Below are positions 36,179 to 46,495 of a stretch of DNA of 64,000 nt, one piece after another. Numbering within the stretch: the first letter of the stretch is position 1; each line of letters opens with the position of its first letter. The stretch is from CAYFLR01 sp964343805 (GTDB taxonomy: Bacteria; Bdellovibrionota_B; Oligoflexia; CAYFLR01): positions 1 to 64,000 of the forward strand of contig CAYFLR010000021.1 in the NCBI GenBank assembly GCA_964343805.1, written 5' to 3'. Below the pieces are notes generated by a model. The model saw only the letters and a program-made list of their open reading frames with translations. It made no database searches and was not told the origin of the DNA. The translations under genes and the position numbers were made by a program.

Positions 36179-37513
36179 ATGAGAAATGTAATAATAAAAA
36201 TCTTCTTTGCCCTCCTCCTTTTTCCAACAATTACTGAGAGAAGTAAGGGGGCTTCTTTAAAAAATCTGGTGCAAAATTTTGAAGCAGAATCCCTTTTGAT
36301 TAGTGCTATTAAGACCAAGGTGAGAGCCTCTAAAATGGACTGGAAAGATGGGGTTAGTCAGTTTTTACCCCAGTTAGGACTAACAATCACCAAGCCGTGG
36401 AATGATCAAGAGAAAAACCCTCTGCAGCCTCATTATGATCCAGAGGGTCTTCAAGGCTCATTGACCTTAAAGGAGAGCCTTTATCAAAATCATGCTCAAA
36501 TTTATAACCTGGCGAGCTCTCATTTAAAATGGAAAATGACCATAGAGCAGGGAAAAGAAGAGATTAATCAGCTCATTTTTCAATTGATCTCCTCTTATTA
36601 TGACTTCCTGCTGGCGCGTTCTCAAAAACAGATATCCGAGCAGGAAATAGAAAATCGACAGCAAACCTTAAAACGCGCTTTTGAACTTAACCGTATCGGT
36701 AAGATGAGTGAACTTAACTATTTGCAAGCTCAGATCGATTTAGAAAAAGCTCGGCTGCAGCAGGAGAGGATGAATCATCAATTAGATTTAGCACTCCTTT
36801 CATTGAAGCGCTTTATGCCAAATTTTGAGCCCAGCCCAGAACTTTCTATTTTAAATTTAAAGAAGACACCTTATTTTGTGACTCTTTTTATGCAACAAAG
36901 CCAAGAACATCTTCTTGCCACCGGATTAGAAAATGCTCCCTCCAATAAAATAGCCATCTTGCAACTAGATCTGCAAAAAGAAAAGTATTATCAATCCTGG
37001 CGATCTTTTCTCCCCGGTGTCTATCTTCAAGGGGGATACAACTGGGATTTTTCATCTTGGATGCAAGATCAAAAGGAAGACCAAGTGGAAGAAAACTGGA
37101 ATATCAGTTTGAATTTGAACTGGGATCTTTTTGATGGCTTTCAAAAATACCGCCAAATGGAAAGATCGAAAATGGAAATGGCTCGTCAAAGGTGGAACAA
37201 TGAAGACAAAGGCAGGGTTTATCAGGGAGAGGTTAAAAAAGCTATGCTCAGTGTAGCTCATGAAAAAACCCGATTAAAGATGGTAGAGCAACTTTTGAGT
37301 CAAGCTACCAAAAGGAGAACTCTGGCCTCATTACAATATAAACTAGGCTTGATTTCTTCTGAAGATCTTAACCAAGCTGAACTGGATTTAAATAAAGCTG
37401 AAACAGAGCGAGTGCAAAGAACGGTGGATTATTTTAAAGCCATCGCCACTGTTCTTTTGAAGGTGGGAATTCCTTTAACTTCCACTGGGCAATGGATCAT
37501 GCAATCGCACTAG
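36179..37513 (+). CDS. TolC-family outer-membrane efflux channel
   Basis: About 444 residues with an N-terminal signal and two outer-membrane-efflux repeats, each a long helical hairpin (YYDFLLARSQKQISEQEIEN, LQAQIDLEKARLQQERM; second copy with LASLQYKLGLISSEDLNQAE) plus strand segments LYQNHAQIYN and NWDLFDGFQKYRQ. It makes the trimeric exit duct for tripartite pumps. It is the first gene of an efflux operon with an adaptor and two RND pumps. The ATG at 36179 is preferred over GTG at 36173. Confidence 0.9.
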   Translation: MRNVIIKIFFALLLFPTITERSKGASLKNLVQNFEAESLLISAIKTKVRASKMDWKDGVSQFLPQLGLTITKPWNDQEKNPLQPHYDPEGLQGSLTLKESLYQNHAQIYNLASSHLKWKMTIEQGKEEINQLIFQLISSYYDFLLARSQKQISEQEIENRQQTLKRAFELNRIGKMSELNYLQAQIDLEKARLQQERMNHQLDLALLSLKRFMPNFEPSPELSILNLKKTPYFVTLFMQQSQEHLLATGLENAPSNKIAILQLDLQKEKYYQSWRSFLPGVYLQGGYNWDFSSWMQDQKEDQVEENWNISLNLNWDLFDGFQKYRQMERSKMEMARQRWNNEDKGRVYQGEVKKAMLSVAHEKTRLKMVEQLLSQATKRRTLASLQYKLGLISSEDLNQAELDLNKAETERVQRTVDYFKAIATVLLKVGIPLTSTGQWIMQSH

Positions 37514-37538
37514 AATACCCCTCATCAAGGAGTCACCT

Positions 37539-38861
37539 ATGAGTCAATACCGTTTATGGACTCTTATTCTTTTCTTAATACTCTCACTTCCTTTGGGGAG
37601 GTGTGTAGAAAAAAAAGAATCAAAAAATAAAAAAAATAATAAGCAAGAGAGTCAGATAAAAAAGAAGGATAGCAAAAAGGAAAATAGAAGGCGAAAGAAA
37701 GGCAAAAAAGGAAAACGGAAAGGTAGAAAGAAAATTGATCTAGCTAAGTTACCTGAACCCATTGTTCCTGTCCTTGTACATCAGTTGAAAAGGGATTCAA
37801 TCAGCTCATATTACATGACCTATGTGGTTTTACAGGCCGATAAGAAAGTTGAAATTTTCTCACGAACCACCGGTATTGTTGAGAAGCTATTGGTCAAAGA
37901 AGGTGAGTGGGTCAAAGCAGGACAGCTGCTCCTGCGCCTTGAAGATGATAAAATTCGCGCTGAAGAACGAGTTAAGAAGCTTCTTTATGAAAGGGCTCAA
38001 TCTGAATTTCTCAATCAAAAGTCTTTATGGGAAAAAAAGCTCACCAGCAAAGATCAAGTGGATAAAGCTGAGCTGAGTGTCGAAGAGGCTAAGCTAAGAT
38101 GGTTAGTGGCTGAGCAAGAGCTTCAAAAAACCCAAATTCGCTCACCAATTGAAGGCCTTGTGGCAAAAAAAGAGGTGGAGTCTTTTGCTTTACTCCAATC
38201 AGGACGATTGATTTTCTCAATTTTAGATCCAAGAAAACTGAAAGGGGAAGTTTCCATACCAGTAGAAGTGGTCAGCCGCATGAAGGTCCATGATCCGGTC
38301 CAAATAAAGGTCAATAAATCGGAAGATCAGTTTTTTGAAGGTCATATTAATTATATCTCTCCCATTATTGATGCGAAAAGTGGAACAGTCAAAGTGGCTC
38401 TTTCTTTGGATAATGAAAAGGCTAATTTAAAACCCGGGCGTTTTGTCCAGATCAAACTGACCAAAGGGAAAAAAGAGAGTGTCGTCGTTCTACCGAGGAC
38501 ATCCATTTCTTTTGTTGGGGGTAAGCAATACTTTTATAAGGCGGTTTCTCTGGAGCAAAAGGAGCAAGAAGAACTTTTGAAACGTCTGCAATCAGAGTGG
38601 GACAAACGACATAAACCAAAAAAAGAAGATAAAAAAGCGACCAAAAAGGTTGTTGATCAACCTCCCCCTCCCAGACCTACCGAGCTGGATACTAATATTT
38701 ATAAAGCTCAAAGAGTGAAATTAGTTGAAGGGATTAAAAATGAAATGTTGGTGGAACTGCTGCAAGATGCTAAGCCGGGAGAACTGATTCTCACCGAGGG
38801 GTTTGATGGCCTCAAAGACCAAGCCAAAATTAGGGTTATGAATTTGACTGAACTTAAATAG
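37539..38861 (+). CDS. RND periplasmic adaptor (HlyD/MFP family)
   Basis: 440 residues. The N-terminal signal ends near LPLGRC, possibly lipidated although Arg at -1 is unusual. An extreme Lys/Arg-rich linker follows (residues 25-68, mostly K, N, E and R). Then comes the adaptor fold: lipoyl half-motifs (ADKKVEIFSRTTGIVEKLLV, GEWVKAGQLLLRLED), a helical hairpin, RSPIEGLVAKKEV, and a beta-barrel with SVVVLPRTSI. A second K/E/P-rich insert (PPPPRP) interrupts the membrane-proximal domain. It links the TolC channel and the RND pumps on both sides. Confidence 0.9.
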   Translation: MSQYRLWTLILFLILSLPLGRCVEKKESKNKKNNKQESQIKKKDSKKENRRRKKGKKGKRKGRKKIDLAKLPEPIVPVLVHQLKRDSISSYYMTYVVLQADKKVEIFSRTTGIVEKLLVKEGEWVKAGQLLLRLEDDKIRAEERVKKLLYERAQSEFLNQKSLWEKKLTSKDQVDKAELSVEEAKLRWLVAEQELQKTQIRSPIEGLVAKKEVESFALLQSGRLIFSILDPRKLKGEVSIPVEVVSRMKVHDPVQIKVNKSEDQFFEGHINYISPIIDAKSGTVKVALSLDNEKANLKPGRFVQIKLTKGKKESVVVLPRTSISFVGGKQYFYKAVSLEQKEQEELLKRLQSEWDKRHKPKKEDKKATKKVVDQPPPPRPTELDTNIYKAQRVKLVEGIKNEMLVELLQDAKPGELILTEGFDGLKDQAKIRVMNLTELK

Positions 38862-38873
38862 CTAGGACAAAAA

Positions 38874-41800
38874 ATGTGGATCGAACTTGCTTTAAAACGC
38901 CCCATTGCGGTCACCATGATTGTCTTGGCAATTGTGGTGTTTGGAGTCCTTTCTTATTTTAGATTACCACTCCAATTACTTCCCAATATTACCTATCCTT
39001 CTATTACGGTAAGGACTGCCTACCCCGCTGCCGCCCCCGAGGATGTTGAAAAAGTGGTTTCACAGGTTATAGAAGAGCGATTGACCACCATCACTCATCT
39101 ACGCAGTGTGATCTCCGTTTCGGCGGCAGGTGTCTCGGATGTTATTTTACAATTTTCTTGGCAGGCTGATTTTGAAAAAGCCATTCAAGAGGTCAGAGAA
39201 AAAGTAGAGCGACTCTCTTTTCATGAAGGAGTCGACCGCCCCTTAGTGTTAAGATATGACCCCAGTTCAGAGCCGGTTATTCGCTTGGCCTTTTCTATTA
39301 AAGGAGAGCAGGAGTCTTCCTTATCAAATTTACATCTGCTGGCAGAAAACGAAATTAAACCGCTGCTTAATGTGGTCCCTGGTGTGGCTGCGGTCATGCT
39401 GAAAGGGGGAGTTGAAGAAGAGGTCCTCATCCAATTAGATCGTCATAAAATGAGCTTGTACGGGATAAAGGTCAGTGATGTGACCAGACAGATAGCTGCC
39501 GCTAATATCAATATGGCTGGGGGTAAAGTCATATCCCAGGGTAATGAATTTTTAGTTAGAGTGGTCAACTCTTTTAAGGCGATTGAAGATTTGGGCCAGC
39601 TCCCGATCAAATCTCTAGGTCAAGCTTCCATCACCTTACAAGATATGGCCAATATCACTTATCAGCCTAAAGTGGAAACTATGATCGTCCGGATGAATGG
39701 TCAAAGAGCGATGGGGCTTGAGATCTTTCGTGAATCCAATGCTAGCATTGTGGAAGTAGCCAAGCGAGTGTTGAAGGTAAAAAAAGCGATCGAGAAAAAA
39801 AGTCAAAATCGCTTTAAGTTAGAAGTGATGTCTAACCAAGCTGTCTTTATTGAGCGCTCTGTTCAGATGCTCATGTCTACCGCTCTTTTTGGGGGAATCT
39901 TAGCCATATTTGTAATTTTCTTATTTTTAAAAAAATGGGTTTTTACCTCTATCGTGGCCCTATCCATTCCCATGTCCATCATCATCTCTTTTGGTGCCAT
40001 GAGCTTCTTTGAAGTTTCTCTCAATATGATGTCTTTAGGGGGACTTGCCTTAGGTATTGGTATGATGGTGGATAATTCTATTGTAGTGCTGGAAAATATA
40101 TATAGGTTTAGACAGCTGGGACTCCAGTCTTTTGAAGCCGCATTTAAAGGGGTGAAGGGGGTCTACTCTGCCATTACCGCTTCCACCCTAACCACCAGTG
40201 CGGTGTTTTTCCCTATTGTTTTTGTGGAAGGTTTAGCCGGGCAAATTTTCAAAGACTTTTCCCTAACTGTGGTTTTCTCCCTCGTTGCCTCTTTGCTGGT
40301 GGCCCTCTTTGTTATTCCTACCTTCTTTGTGGTGGTGGATCAGTTTTTTGGCAGTAAAACTAATTCCCAAGCAGAACACTCCTCTAGGCAGAAGCCAGGT
40401 TGGGCGCTGAATTTGTATGATCGACTCCTTCGCCTCTCATTTAGATATCGGTTGCTGGTGGCATTTTTAACGATGGTCACCTTTGGCTTGGCTCTGCTTA
40501 TTTTAGGGCGGTCGGGTGCTGAATTGATTCCTAAAGTACATCAAGGAGTCTTAATTGCTAATACTCACTTTCCGGTAGGGACTTCTATTTCTCAAAATAT
40601 AGAGCGAATCACCAAGCTGGATGATTATTTTTCTTCTATTTCCAATCTCAAGATGTTTAGTTCTCTATCCGGAGTGGATGAAGTGGAGGTGACCAATTTA
40701 CAGGAAGGACCTCATTCAACCCGCTTTTATTTTCATTTGACGAAAGATAACTATGAAACATTAGCCCATCAGGAAAGGAAAGTAACTTCTCTTTTAAAGC
40801 AGCTTTTTGCCCGTATCCCCGACCTGCAATTTGAGATAAAGACACCCGAGATTATGAGCTATGAAGCTCCTTTGCAAATCTCTTTACTCAGTGAGAACTT
40901 AATCCTCTTAGCCAAACTCAATCGATTAGTCCTTAACCGTCTGAATGAAAACTCACTGGTAAAATCGGTCAAAAGTTCATTGGGCAAGGGCTTTCCTGAA
41001 ATTATTATCTCCTTCAAGCAAGAGCAGCTGGCTCGATTTAAATTAGATGTGCGGCAGTTAGCGACCATTATTCGCAATCAATTAAAAGGAAAAGCTGAAA
41101 GCCGAATGACCTATAAAACCCGGACCTATGATTTAACTGTTAAACTTGATGAAAATGAAATTAAATCTATCAGAGACTTAGCCAACTTGCCCATTAAGGT
41201 AGAGAGTGGTTTAGAGTTACCCCTCTCATCTTTGGCAGATCTTAATATCGTAGAGGGTCCTTCAGAAATTCGTCATATTGGTCGGCAGAGAGGGACTGTG
41301 TTGAATATCCATCCAGTGGAAGGTCATGATCTTAATAGCGTTGCAAAAAAGCTGAAGAAGGTTATAGACCGCGAGATAGAGTCTTTGGGAGAAGAGAGTA
41401 GCCATGTGAATTATCATATTAAGGGTGAAGATGAGGAGCGAGTAGAAGCGGAGAAGCAGTTACTCTTTGCCCTCATTTTGGCTATTTTCCTTATCTATGT
41501 GGTGATGGCTTCTCAGTTTGAATCCTTCCTCCAGCCATTGATTATTCTCTTTACGGTCCCCTTTGCGGCTATTGGATCCGCTCTTTTATTGATGGTTTTT
41601 AAAGTGAATTTGAGTGTGATGGTTTTTATCGGTCTCATCATGCTCGCAGGTATAGTGGTGAACAATGCCATCGTCTTGATCGATTATATAAATAGTACGA
41701 AATCAAACAACCAGAGTATTAGAGCCAGAGTCATAGAAGGGGGTAAGATTCGACTTCGCCCTATTTTGATGACCACCCTTTCTACTATATTAGGCCTATT

Positions 41801-41948
41801 GCCGATGGTCTTGGGATTGGGTGATGGAGCCGAACTTAGGATGCCGATGGCCATCACCGTGATTGGTGGTTTAATCAGCTCCACCTTTTTAACCTTGTTT
41901 GTCATTCCTATTACCTATGACTGGATCTATGCAAGAAATGAAAAATAG
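38874..41948 (+). CDS. RND efflux transporter, pump 1
   Basis: 1024 residues, full AcrB-like length, with 12 membrane helices and two large periplasmic loops. The N-terminus MWIELALKRPIAVTMIVLAI, the TM4 proton-relay motif GIGMMVDNSIVVLENI, and the C-terminal LAGIVVNNAIVLIDYIN are diagnostic of hydrophobe/amphiphile-type RND pumps. The charged pair Asp-Asn in VDNS, rather than Asp-Asp, is usual for this branch. It starts 12 bases after the adaptor. Drug or lipid substrates cannot be predicted. Confidence 0.93.
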   Translation: MWIELALKRPIAVTMIVLAIVVFGVLSYFRLPLQLLPNITYPSITVRTAYPAAAPEDVEKVVSQVIEERLTTITHLRSVISVSAAGVSDVILQFSWQADFEKAIQEVREKVERLSFHEGVDRPLVLRYDPSSEPVIRLAFSIKGEQESSLSNLHLLAENEIKPLLNVVPGVAAVMLKGGVEEEVLIQLDRHKMSLYGIKVSDVTRQIAAANINMAGGKVISQGNEFLVRVVNSFKAIEDLGQLPIKSLGQASITLQDMANITYQPKVETMIVRMNGQRAMGLEIFRESNASIVEVAKRVLKVKKAIEKKSQNRFKLEVMSNQAVFIERSVQMLMSTALFGGILAIFVIFLFLKKWVFTSIVALSIPMSIIISFGAMSFFEVSLNMMSLGGLALGIGMMVDNSIVVLENIYRFRQLGLQSFEAAFKGVKGVYSAITASTLTTSAVFFPIVFVEGLAGQIFKDFSLTVVFSLVASLLVALFVIPTFFVVVDQFFGSKTNSQAEHSSRQKPGWALNLYDRLLRLSFRYRLLVAFLTMVTFGLALLILGRSGAELIPKVHQGVLIANTHFPVGTSISQNIERITKLDDYFSSISNLKMFSSLSGVDEVEVTNLQEGPHSTRFYFHLTKDNYETLAHQERKVTSLLKQLFARIPDLQFEIKTPEIMSYEAPLQISLLSENLILLAKLNRLVLNRLNENSLVKSVKSSLGKGFPEIIISFKQEQLARFKLDVRQLATIIRNQLKGKAESRMTYKTRTYDLTVKLDENEIKSIRDLANLPIKVESGLELPLSSLADLNIVEGPSEIRHIGRQRGTVLNIHPVEGHDLNSVAKKLKKVIDREIESLGEESSHVNYHIKGEDEERVEAEKQLLFALILAIFLIYVVMASQFESFLQPLIILFTVPFAAIGSALLLMVFKVNLSVMVFIGLIMLAGIVVNNAIVLIDYINSTKSNNQSIRARVIEGGKIRLRPILMTTLSTILGLLPMVLGLGDGAELRMPMAITVIGGLISSTFLTLFVIPITYDWIYARNEK

Positions 41949-44900
41949 GCTGCAAACTAATTTATGGGCTAAGTCCTTAGAGTACCTGGTTTACCATCGT
42001 CCGGTTACGGTGACCATGAGCCTCATTTCACTCTTGTTATTAGGCTGTATTGCCATTTATAAAATTCCCATTCAGCTTTTTCCCAGTGGTTTTCAAAGTC
42101 CTCATCTTTGGATAGAATTTCCCAGTGAGTCTCCCTCTCCCAAAGAAAATGAACAGCAGATTGCCGCTATCATTGAGCCCATGTTTTCCACTCTTCCTCA
42201 TGTGAAGAATATAAATACTTACTCTTCGGCCTATCGTGTCTGGGGTTCCGTCGAGTACGATGATGGCACCAATATGGATTACGCTTTTAATCTCATAAAA
42301 GATAAGATAGAACGCTTGATCCCAGATTTGCCGAGTGGTGCCGAAAGACCGATTATCTATAAATTTAATAGTAATGAGATGCCGGTCCTATATTACGCAA
42401 TTTCCTTCCCTCTTTTTTACTCTCAACCAGAAAAGGTGATTGAAGAAATTGAAAGGCAGTTGGAAAGTGTAGAGGGAGTGGGAAAAGTTGAGTTCCATGG
42501 AAAATTTAGACGCTATATCACTGTGAGTCTGAATCTGCAAGCGCTACGAGATTACCGTATTTCACCTGATAAAATCATCAAAAAGATTCGTAGCCTCTCT
42601 GTTAAAAAATCTTTGGGAGTGGTGCATCATGAGGAAAAGCAGTATTTTGCTCGCATCTACACCCGAGTTTCTCATATTAATAGCTTAAAACTCCTTAAAA
42701 TTGATGATGAGCGAGATCTCCTTTTAAGAGATATTGCCGATGTGTTTGAAGACTCAAATCAAGACACGGGGGATATTCGCAATATTGATGGCCAACGGAG
42801 CTACTCTTTCAGTATTATTAAAGAGAACACCGCCAATACTATTAAAACCAGTGAGTTAATTGAAAAAAGGCTTCCTCAAATTCTCGCCCCGTATCAACCC
42901 AAAAAAAAGGGAGAGAAAGGGGAGAGTGAAATAGGCAAGATAACCACTTCTAAAATCTTCGCGCAGGCAGATTTAATCAAAGCGGCTTTAAAAGACATTT
43001 TTAAAACCGCTCTTTTAGGTGGAGTGATCTCTTTTATCATTTTGTTTTGGTTTTTAAGGCACATCATTACCACTTTCATGGTGAGTATGGCTATCCCTCT
43101 CTCTCTTCTGACTACCACCCTCGTTTTATTTTTCATGGGCAACGATATAAATATCCTCTCTATGTTGGGGCNNNNNNNNNNTATGATCTGCATTGGCATG
43201 GTGGTGGATAACTCTATAGTGGTGATGGAAAGTATCCATACAAAAAGAGAGGAGGGGGAAGAAAAACTCCAGTCTGCGGCTAAAGGAGTGCGAGAAGTGG
43301 GGTTTCCTGTCTTGATGGCCACCTCTACCACCATTGTGGTTTTCCTCCCCTTAATCTTAATGAAGAAAGGTTCAACTTTTTCATTTTTCATGCAGAAGTT
43401 AGGGTTTCCAGTTTGTATTGCTCTCTTTGCATCTCTGCTCATTGCCCTGGTATTTATCCCCGCCGGGTCTGCTCGTATCTCTTTTAAGATAAGTAAAAGC
43501 AGTAAGGTGTTAGATTGGCTGCGAAGTTTTTACAGGCGATGTTTATTTTTATCTCTTCGTTATGCTAAATCCGTACTGATTCTCTTTATTTTAGGCTTTG
43601 CTTCTATCTATTTTCCATTTAAAAAAGTCTCTACCGGCATGACCACCTTACATAAAAATAACCGAATCGGACTTCAGACCTATTTCTCACCTCGGATTAA
43701 ATTAGAAGAAAAGCGAAGAGTTGTTCTGCAAATTGAGAATTTTCTGCTTGAAAATAAAAATAGATTTGGTTTAGAGCATGTGCGAGTTTGGATGGGAAGT
43801 AAAGGTAATCGGGCCGGTTTTCGCCTCTATTTAAAATCCCATCGCCCTGGCTTACCGAAGAGAAATGAGCTCAAACTGCAAATTGTGCAGCATTTGCGAG
43901 AGCAGATAAATGAACCGGGAGTTCAAATAGAGAGATTCTTTTCCAGCACCTCGCTGGAAGATGGAATTATCACTCTCTCCGTAGTGGGTGTTTCTTCAGA
44001 AGGTTTGAACAATGTGTTGCTCAGCCTGAAGGAGCGATTTAAAAGGTTAGATGGTATTAAAGAGGTGCAAACCGAACTAGATCGGGTGGATGATTTCGAG
44101 TGGGAGTTTAATCCTCATAATCATTCTTTATTGCAGGTGGGATTAACTCCCGCCCAGATTGCCCGCAATATTTCTCTTTATTTAGGCCGGCAAAAAGTGG
44201 GTTCCATCGAACAAGATGATTTCTCTCAGGTCCCTATTTATGTGAGAGTGGCTGAAGATGAAATTGATTCTCTGGATGACCTCATGACTATTGAGCTAAG
44301 AAGTCGTGATCAGTTTTATCCATTAAATGTCCTCGGCCAAATGACTAAGAAGAAGCGTCCGGGTCAAATTTTTCGCCGCAATGGCAAAAACCGCATGAAT
44401 ATCTTTATTAAGGTAGATAATGACAAAGTGGACGAGCTAAGAGAAATCATTATGCAAGGAGTTAAAGGCTTTGCCTTTCCTCCCGGCTATAGTTTTGATT
44501 GGGGAGAAGATTTTAATAAGAGCGCTGAGGATAAGAAGGATTTTATTTTTGCCATCCTGCTTTCCTGTACTTTTGTTTTCTTATTAATGGGAGTGCTATT
44601 TGAATCTTTTATTCTGCCATTTTCCATTATCTTCACCGTTCCCATGGCCTTTTTAGGGGCCTATTGGTTCTTTTATATTTTCAGCATTCAAATGAGTGTA
44701 ATGGGATATTTAGGTCTGGTGATTTTGGTGGGAATTGTCGTAAATAATGCCATTGTTTTACTTGATCTTATTATCCGGTTGCAAAAGCTGGGGTACTCTC
44801 TTTTTCATGCCACTGTGAGAGCCTGTCTAACTAGATTAAGGCCGATTTTAATGACCGCAATTACCACTATCTGTGGTTTACTACCCATGGCACTTTTAGG

Positions 44901-45099
44901 GACCAGTGAAATTGGAATTGACTATAAACCCTTAGCCACAGCGGTGATCGGTGGGCTTTTTAGTTCTACCGTTTTTACCTTACTCTTTATTCCTTTACAA
45001 TATACTCTGCTGGCTCGGTTTAAACGATTTATGATCGTAAAGGTTGGAGGGCGAATATCTAGGCTATTTCGTAGGAAACCAATACCTGGCTCTCCTTAA
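41938..45099 (+). CDS. RND efflux transporter, pump 2
   Basis: About 1053 residues, a second full-length RND protein. The start is uncertain: ATG at 41917, 41929 and 41938 are all in frame, overlapping the end of pump 1 by 11-32 bases, so the two are translationally coupled. Key motifs: YHRPVTVTMSLISLL, GMVVDNSIVVMES and LVGIVVNNAIVLLDLI. A 10-N run at 43172-43181 sits in LSMLG-x-MICIGMVV, where a single missing base restores the frame. Two different RND proteins behind one adaptor recall the MdtBC and TriBC-type heteromeric pumps. The 3' end overlaps the convergent gene by 36 bases. Confidence 0.92.
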   Translation: MKNRLQTNLWAKSLEYLVYHRPVTVTMSLISLLLLGCIAIYKIPIQLFPSGFQSPHLWIEFPSESPSPKENEQQIAAIIEPMFSTLPHVKNINTYSSAYRVWGSVEYDDGTNMDYAFNLIKDKIERLIPDLPSGAERPIIYKFNSNEMPVLYYAISFPLFYSQPEKVIEEIERQLESVEGVGKVEFHGKFRRYITVSLNLQALRDYRISPDKIIKKIRSLSVKKSLGVVHHEEKQYFARIYTRVSHINSLKLLKIDDERDLLLRDIADVFEDSNQDTGDIRNIDGQRSYSFSIIKENTANTIKTSELIEKRLPQILAPYQPKKKGEKGESEIGKITTSKIFAQADLIKAALKDIFKTALLGGVISFIILFWFLRHIITTFMVSMAIPLSLLTTTLVLFFMGNDINILSMLGXXXXMICIGMVVDNSIVVMESIHTKREEGEEKLQSAAKGVREVGFPVLMATSTTIVVFLPLILMKKGSTFSFFMQKLGFPVCIALFASLLIALVFIPAGSARISFKISKSSKVLDWLRSFYRRCLFLSLRYAKSVLILFILGFASIYFPFKKVSTGMTTLHKNNRIGLQTYFSPRIKLEEKRRVVLQIENFLLENKNRFGLEHVRVWMGSKGNRAGFRLYLKSHRPGLPKRNELKLQIVQHLREQINEPGVQIERFFSSTSLEDGIITLSVVGVSSEGLNNVLLSLKERFKRLDGIKEVQTELDRVDDFEWEFNPHNHSLLQVGLTPAQIARNISLYLGRQKVGSIEQDDFSQVPIYVRVAEDEIDSLDDLMTIELRSRDQFYPLNVLGQMTKKKRPGQIFRRNGKNRMNIFIKVDNDKVDELREIIMQGVKGFAFPPGYSFDWGEDFNKSAEDKKDFIFAILLSCTFVFLLMGVLFESFILPFSIIFTVPMAFLGAYWFFYIFSIQMSVMGYLGLVILVGIVVNNAIVLLDLIIRLQKLGYSLFHATVRACLTRLRPILMTAITTICGLLPMALLGTSEIGIDYKPLATAVIGGLFSSTVFTLLFIPLQYTLLARFKRFMIVKVGGRISRLFRRKPIPGSP

Positions 45100-46428
45100 C
45101 TGTCTGCACACATTTAAATAGGAACTAGATTCTCTTGCTGTATGAGGTATGCGGGTGAGTAAATTATTTAATTTCCGTTTAACAGCTCTAATGTTTTCAA
45201 TTTTAGGATTAACATCCAGCTCCAGGCGAAGACAGTTTTTACTCAGGTTTTCACTGCGTTCATGTTGCACTTCTAAAGATGCCTGAAAGTTTTCCGGAAA
45301 GGATAACTGTTGTTCTGGAACCCCTCTTTCTTGTTGATGTCGTAAATAGAAGAGAAGGCTATACTCTGTACGGGAAATATTATTAGATATGGCCGCCGCT
45401 TCCACATTCATATCGTGAAGAAAGAGTTTTAAGCTTCTTAACTCTCTTGTTAGCTCCGATTTCCAAGGAGCCACCTGCTTTCTTAATAAGTCATAACGGG
45501 CAAATAGATCTTTTTGAATGCGTTCTAACATTTGTTTATCTTCATGAAGTTGCAACAGCTGGTTTCGAATATCTTGATTGGTGGAATAGATAGGGTGCTC
45601 TTTTTTCTGCCTGACCAAAGTCAGCAGGTCTTGGTAAGTCTCTGGAGTATGAGCGATAGCACGATAAAGTAATGAGGCATAAAGTAGAGAATCCTTGGAT
45701 TTAACTTTTTTTAACTTTTTAAGAAGCGCTTTACCAAGAGGACTTCCTTGCAGGATATTTTCAAAATCGGCCACTCTAAAAAGGTGGTCTTTCTTGCTTT
45801 TACTACCTTTTAATATGTTGAGCTCTATGAGCTCTTCTTTCGAAGGAATAAGGGCTGTATAGAGATACTCTTCCGCATAGAAACCGAGGAGTTTTTTTCG
45901 GAGATCATTGAGCTCTTTCAATGAATCGAGTCCCAACTCCCCGGCAATACCCTTATGCTCCTTATGCTTTAGATATTTTAGGTAAACGCTGGCCAGGCCT
46001 ACACCAATTAACTGACTGGGAATGAGGGGGAGGGTGACCAAAATGAGTTCAGGCTTGCCGATCACAAAGAGGGTTATGGGGAGGATAATATCAAAGACTA
46101 TGGTGGGCAGTACCAGTGGTAAAGAGAAAGTAAAGCCATGAATTTGCACAAAAGAGAGTATTTTTTCTCTAAAATTTAGTCCCTCCATGCGTTTTATCAC
46201 ATGCTTAGAGACTGATTTTAATACTCTTACTTCGAGGAAGGGTGACTCCAGAGCCATGGTATTTAGGGTTTCATCCACTTCCCTTTGGATCATTTGGTAA
46301 AAAATTCGAGATTCTGAAAGAGGTTGGGTGGGAGTTTGATCGGCTTCCATAGTTGGAGGAAGTAAACACAAGCCCACCGCAAATAATAAGGGGATCAAGA
46401 TTGTTCGTCTAAAGGCAAAGAAACTCAT
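45064..46428 (-). CDS. Hypothetical secreted/membrane protein
   Basis: 454 residues with a signal-like N-terminus (ILIPLLFAVGLCLLPPTMEA), two further hydrophobic segments (LPLVLPTIVFDIILPITLFV and LILVTLPLIPSQLIGVGLAS) and a long charged helical C-terminal half. There are few Cys and no recognised motif. GAGGC lies just before the ATG. It overlaps the RND operon by 36 bases at the 3' end, which argues neither for nor against a link. Function unknown. Confidence 0.6.
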   Translation of the reverse strand: MSFFAFRRTILIPLLFAVGLCLLPPTMEADQTPTQPLSESRIFYQMIQREVDETLNTMALESPFLEVRVLKSVSKHVIKRMEGLNFREKILSFVQIHGFTFSLPLVLPTIVFDIILPITLFVIGKPELILVTLPLIPSQLIGVGLASVYLKYLKHKEHKGIAGELGLDSLKELNDLRKKLLGFYAEEYLYTALIPSKEELIELNILKGSKSKKDHLFRVADFENILQGSPLGKALLKKLKKVKSKDSLLYASLLYRAIAHTPETYQDLLTLVRQKKEHPIYSTNQDIRNQLLQLHEDKQMLERIQKDLFARYDLLRKQVAPWKSELTRELRSLKLFLHDMNVEAAAISNNISRTEYSLLFYLRHQQERGVPEQQLSFPENFQASLEVQHERSENLSKNCLRLELDVNPKIENIRAVKRKLNNLLTRIPHTARESSSYLNVCRQLRRARYWFPTK

Positions 46429-46495
46429 GTGCCTCTTATCGGTTGAGAATTAGAGAGTTTAATTAATATTTAAACTAGAGTGATATTTTGAGGTA

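Noticed and set aside
42894..43442. 182-codon open frame on the minus strand inside RND pump 2
   Set aside because: It is antisense to a strongly conserved transporter, spans the N run, and has no Shine-Dalgarno or recognisable product.
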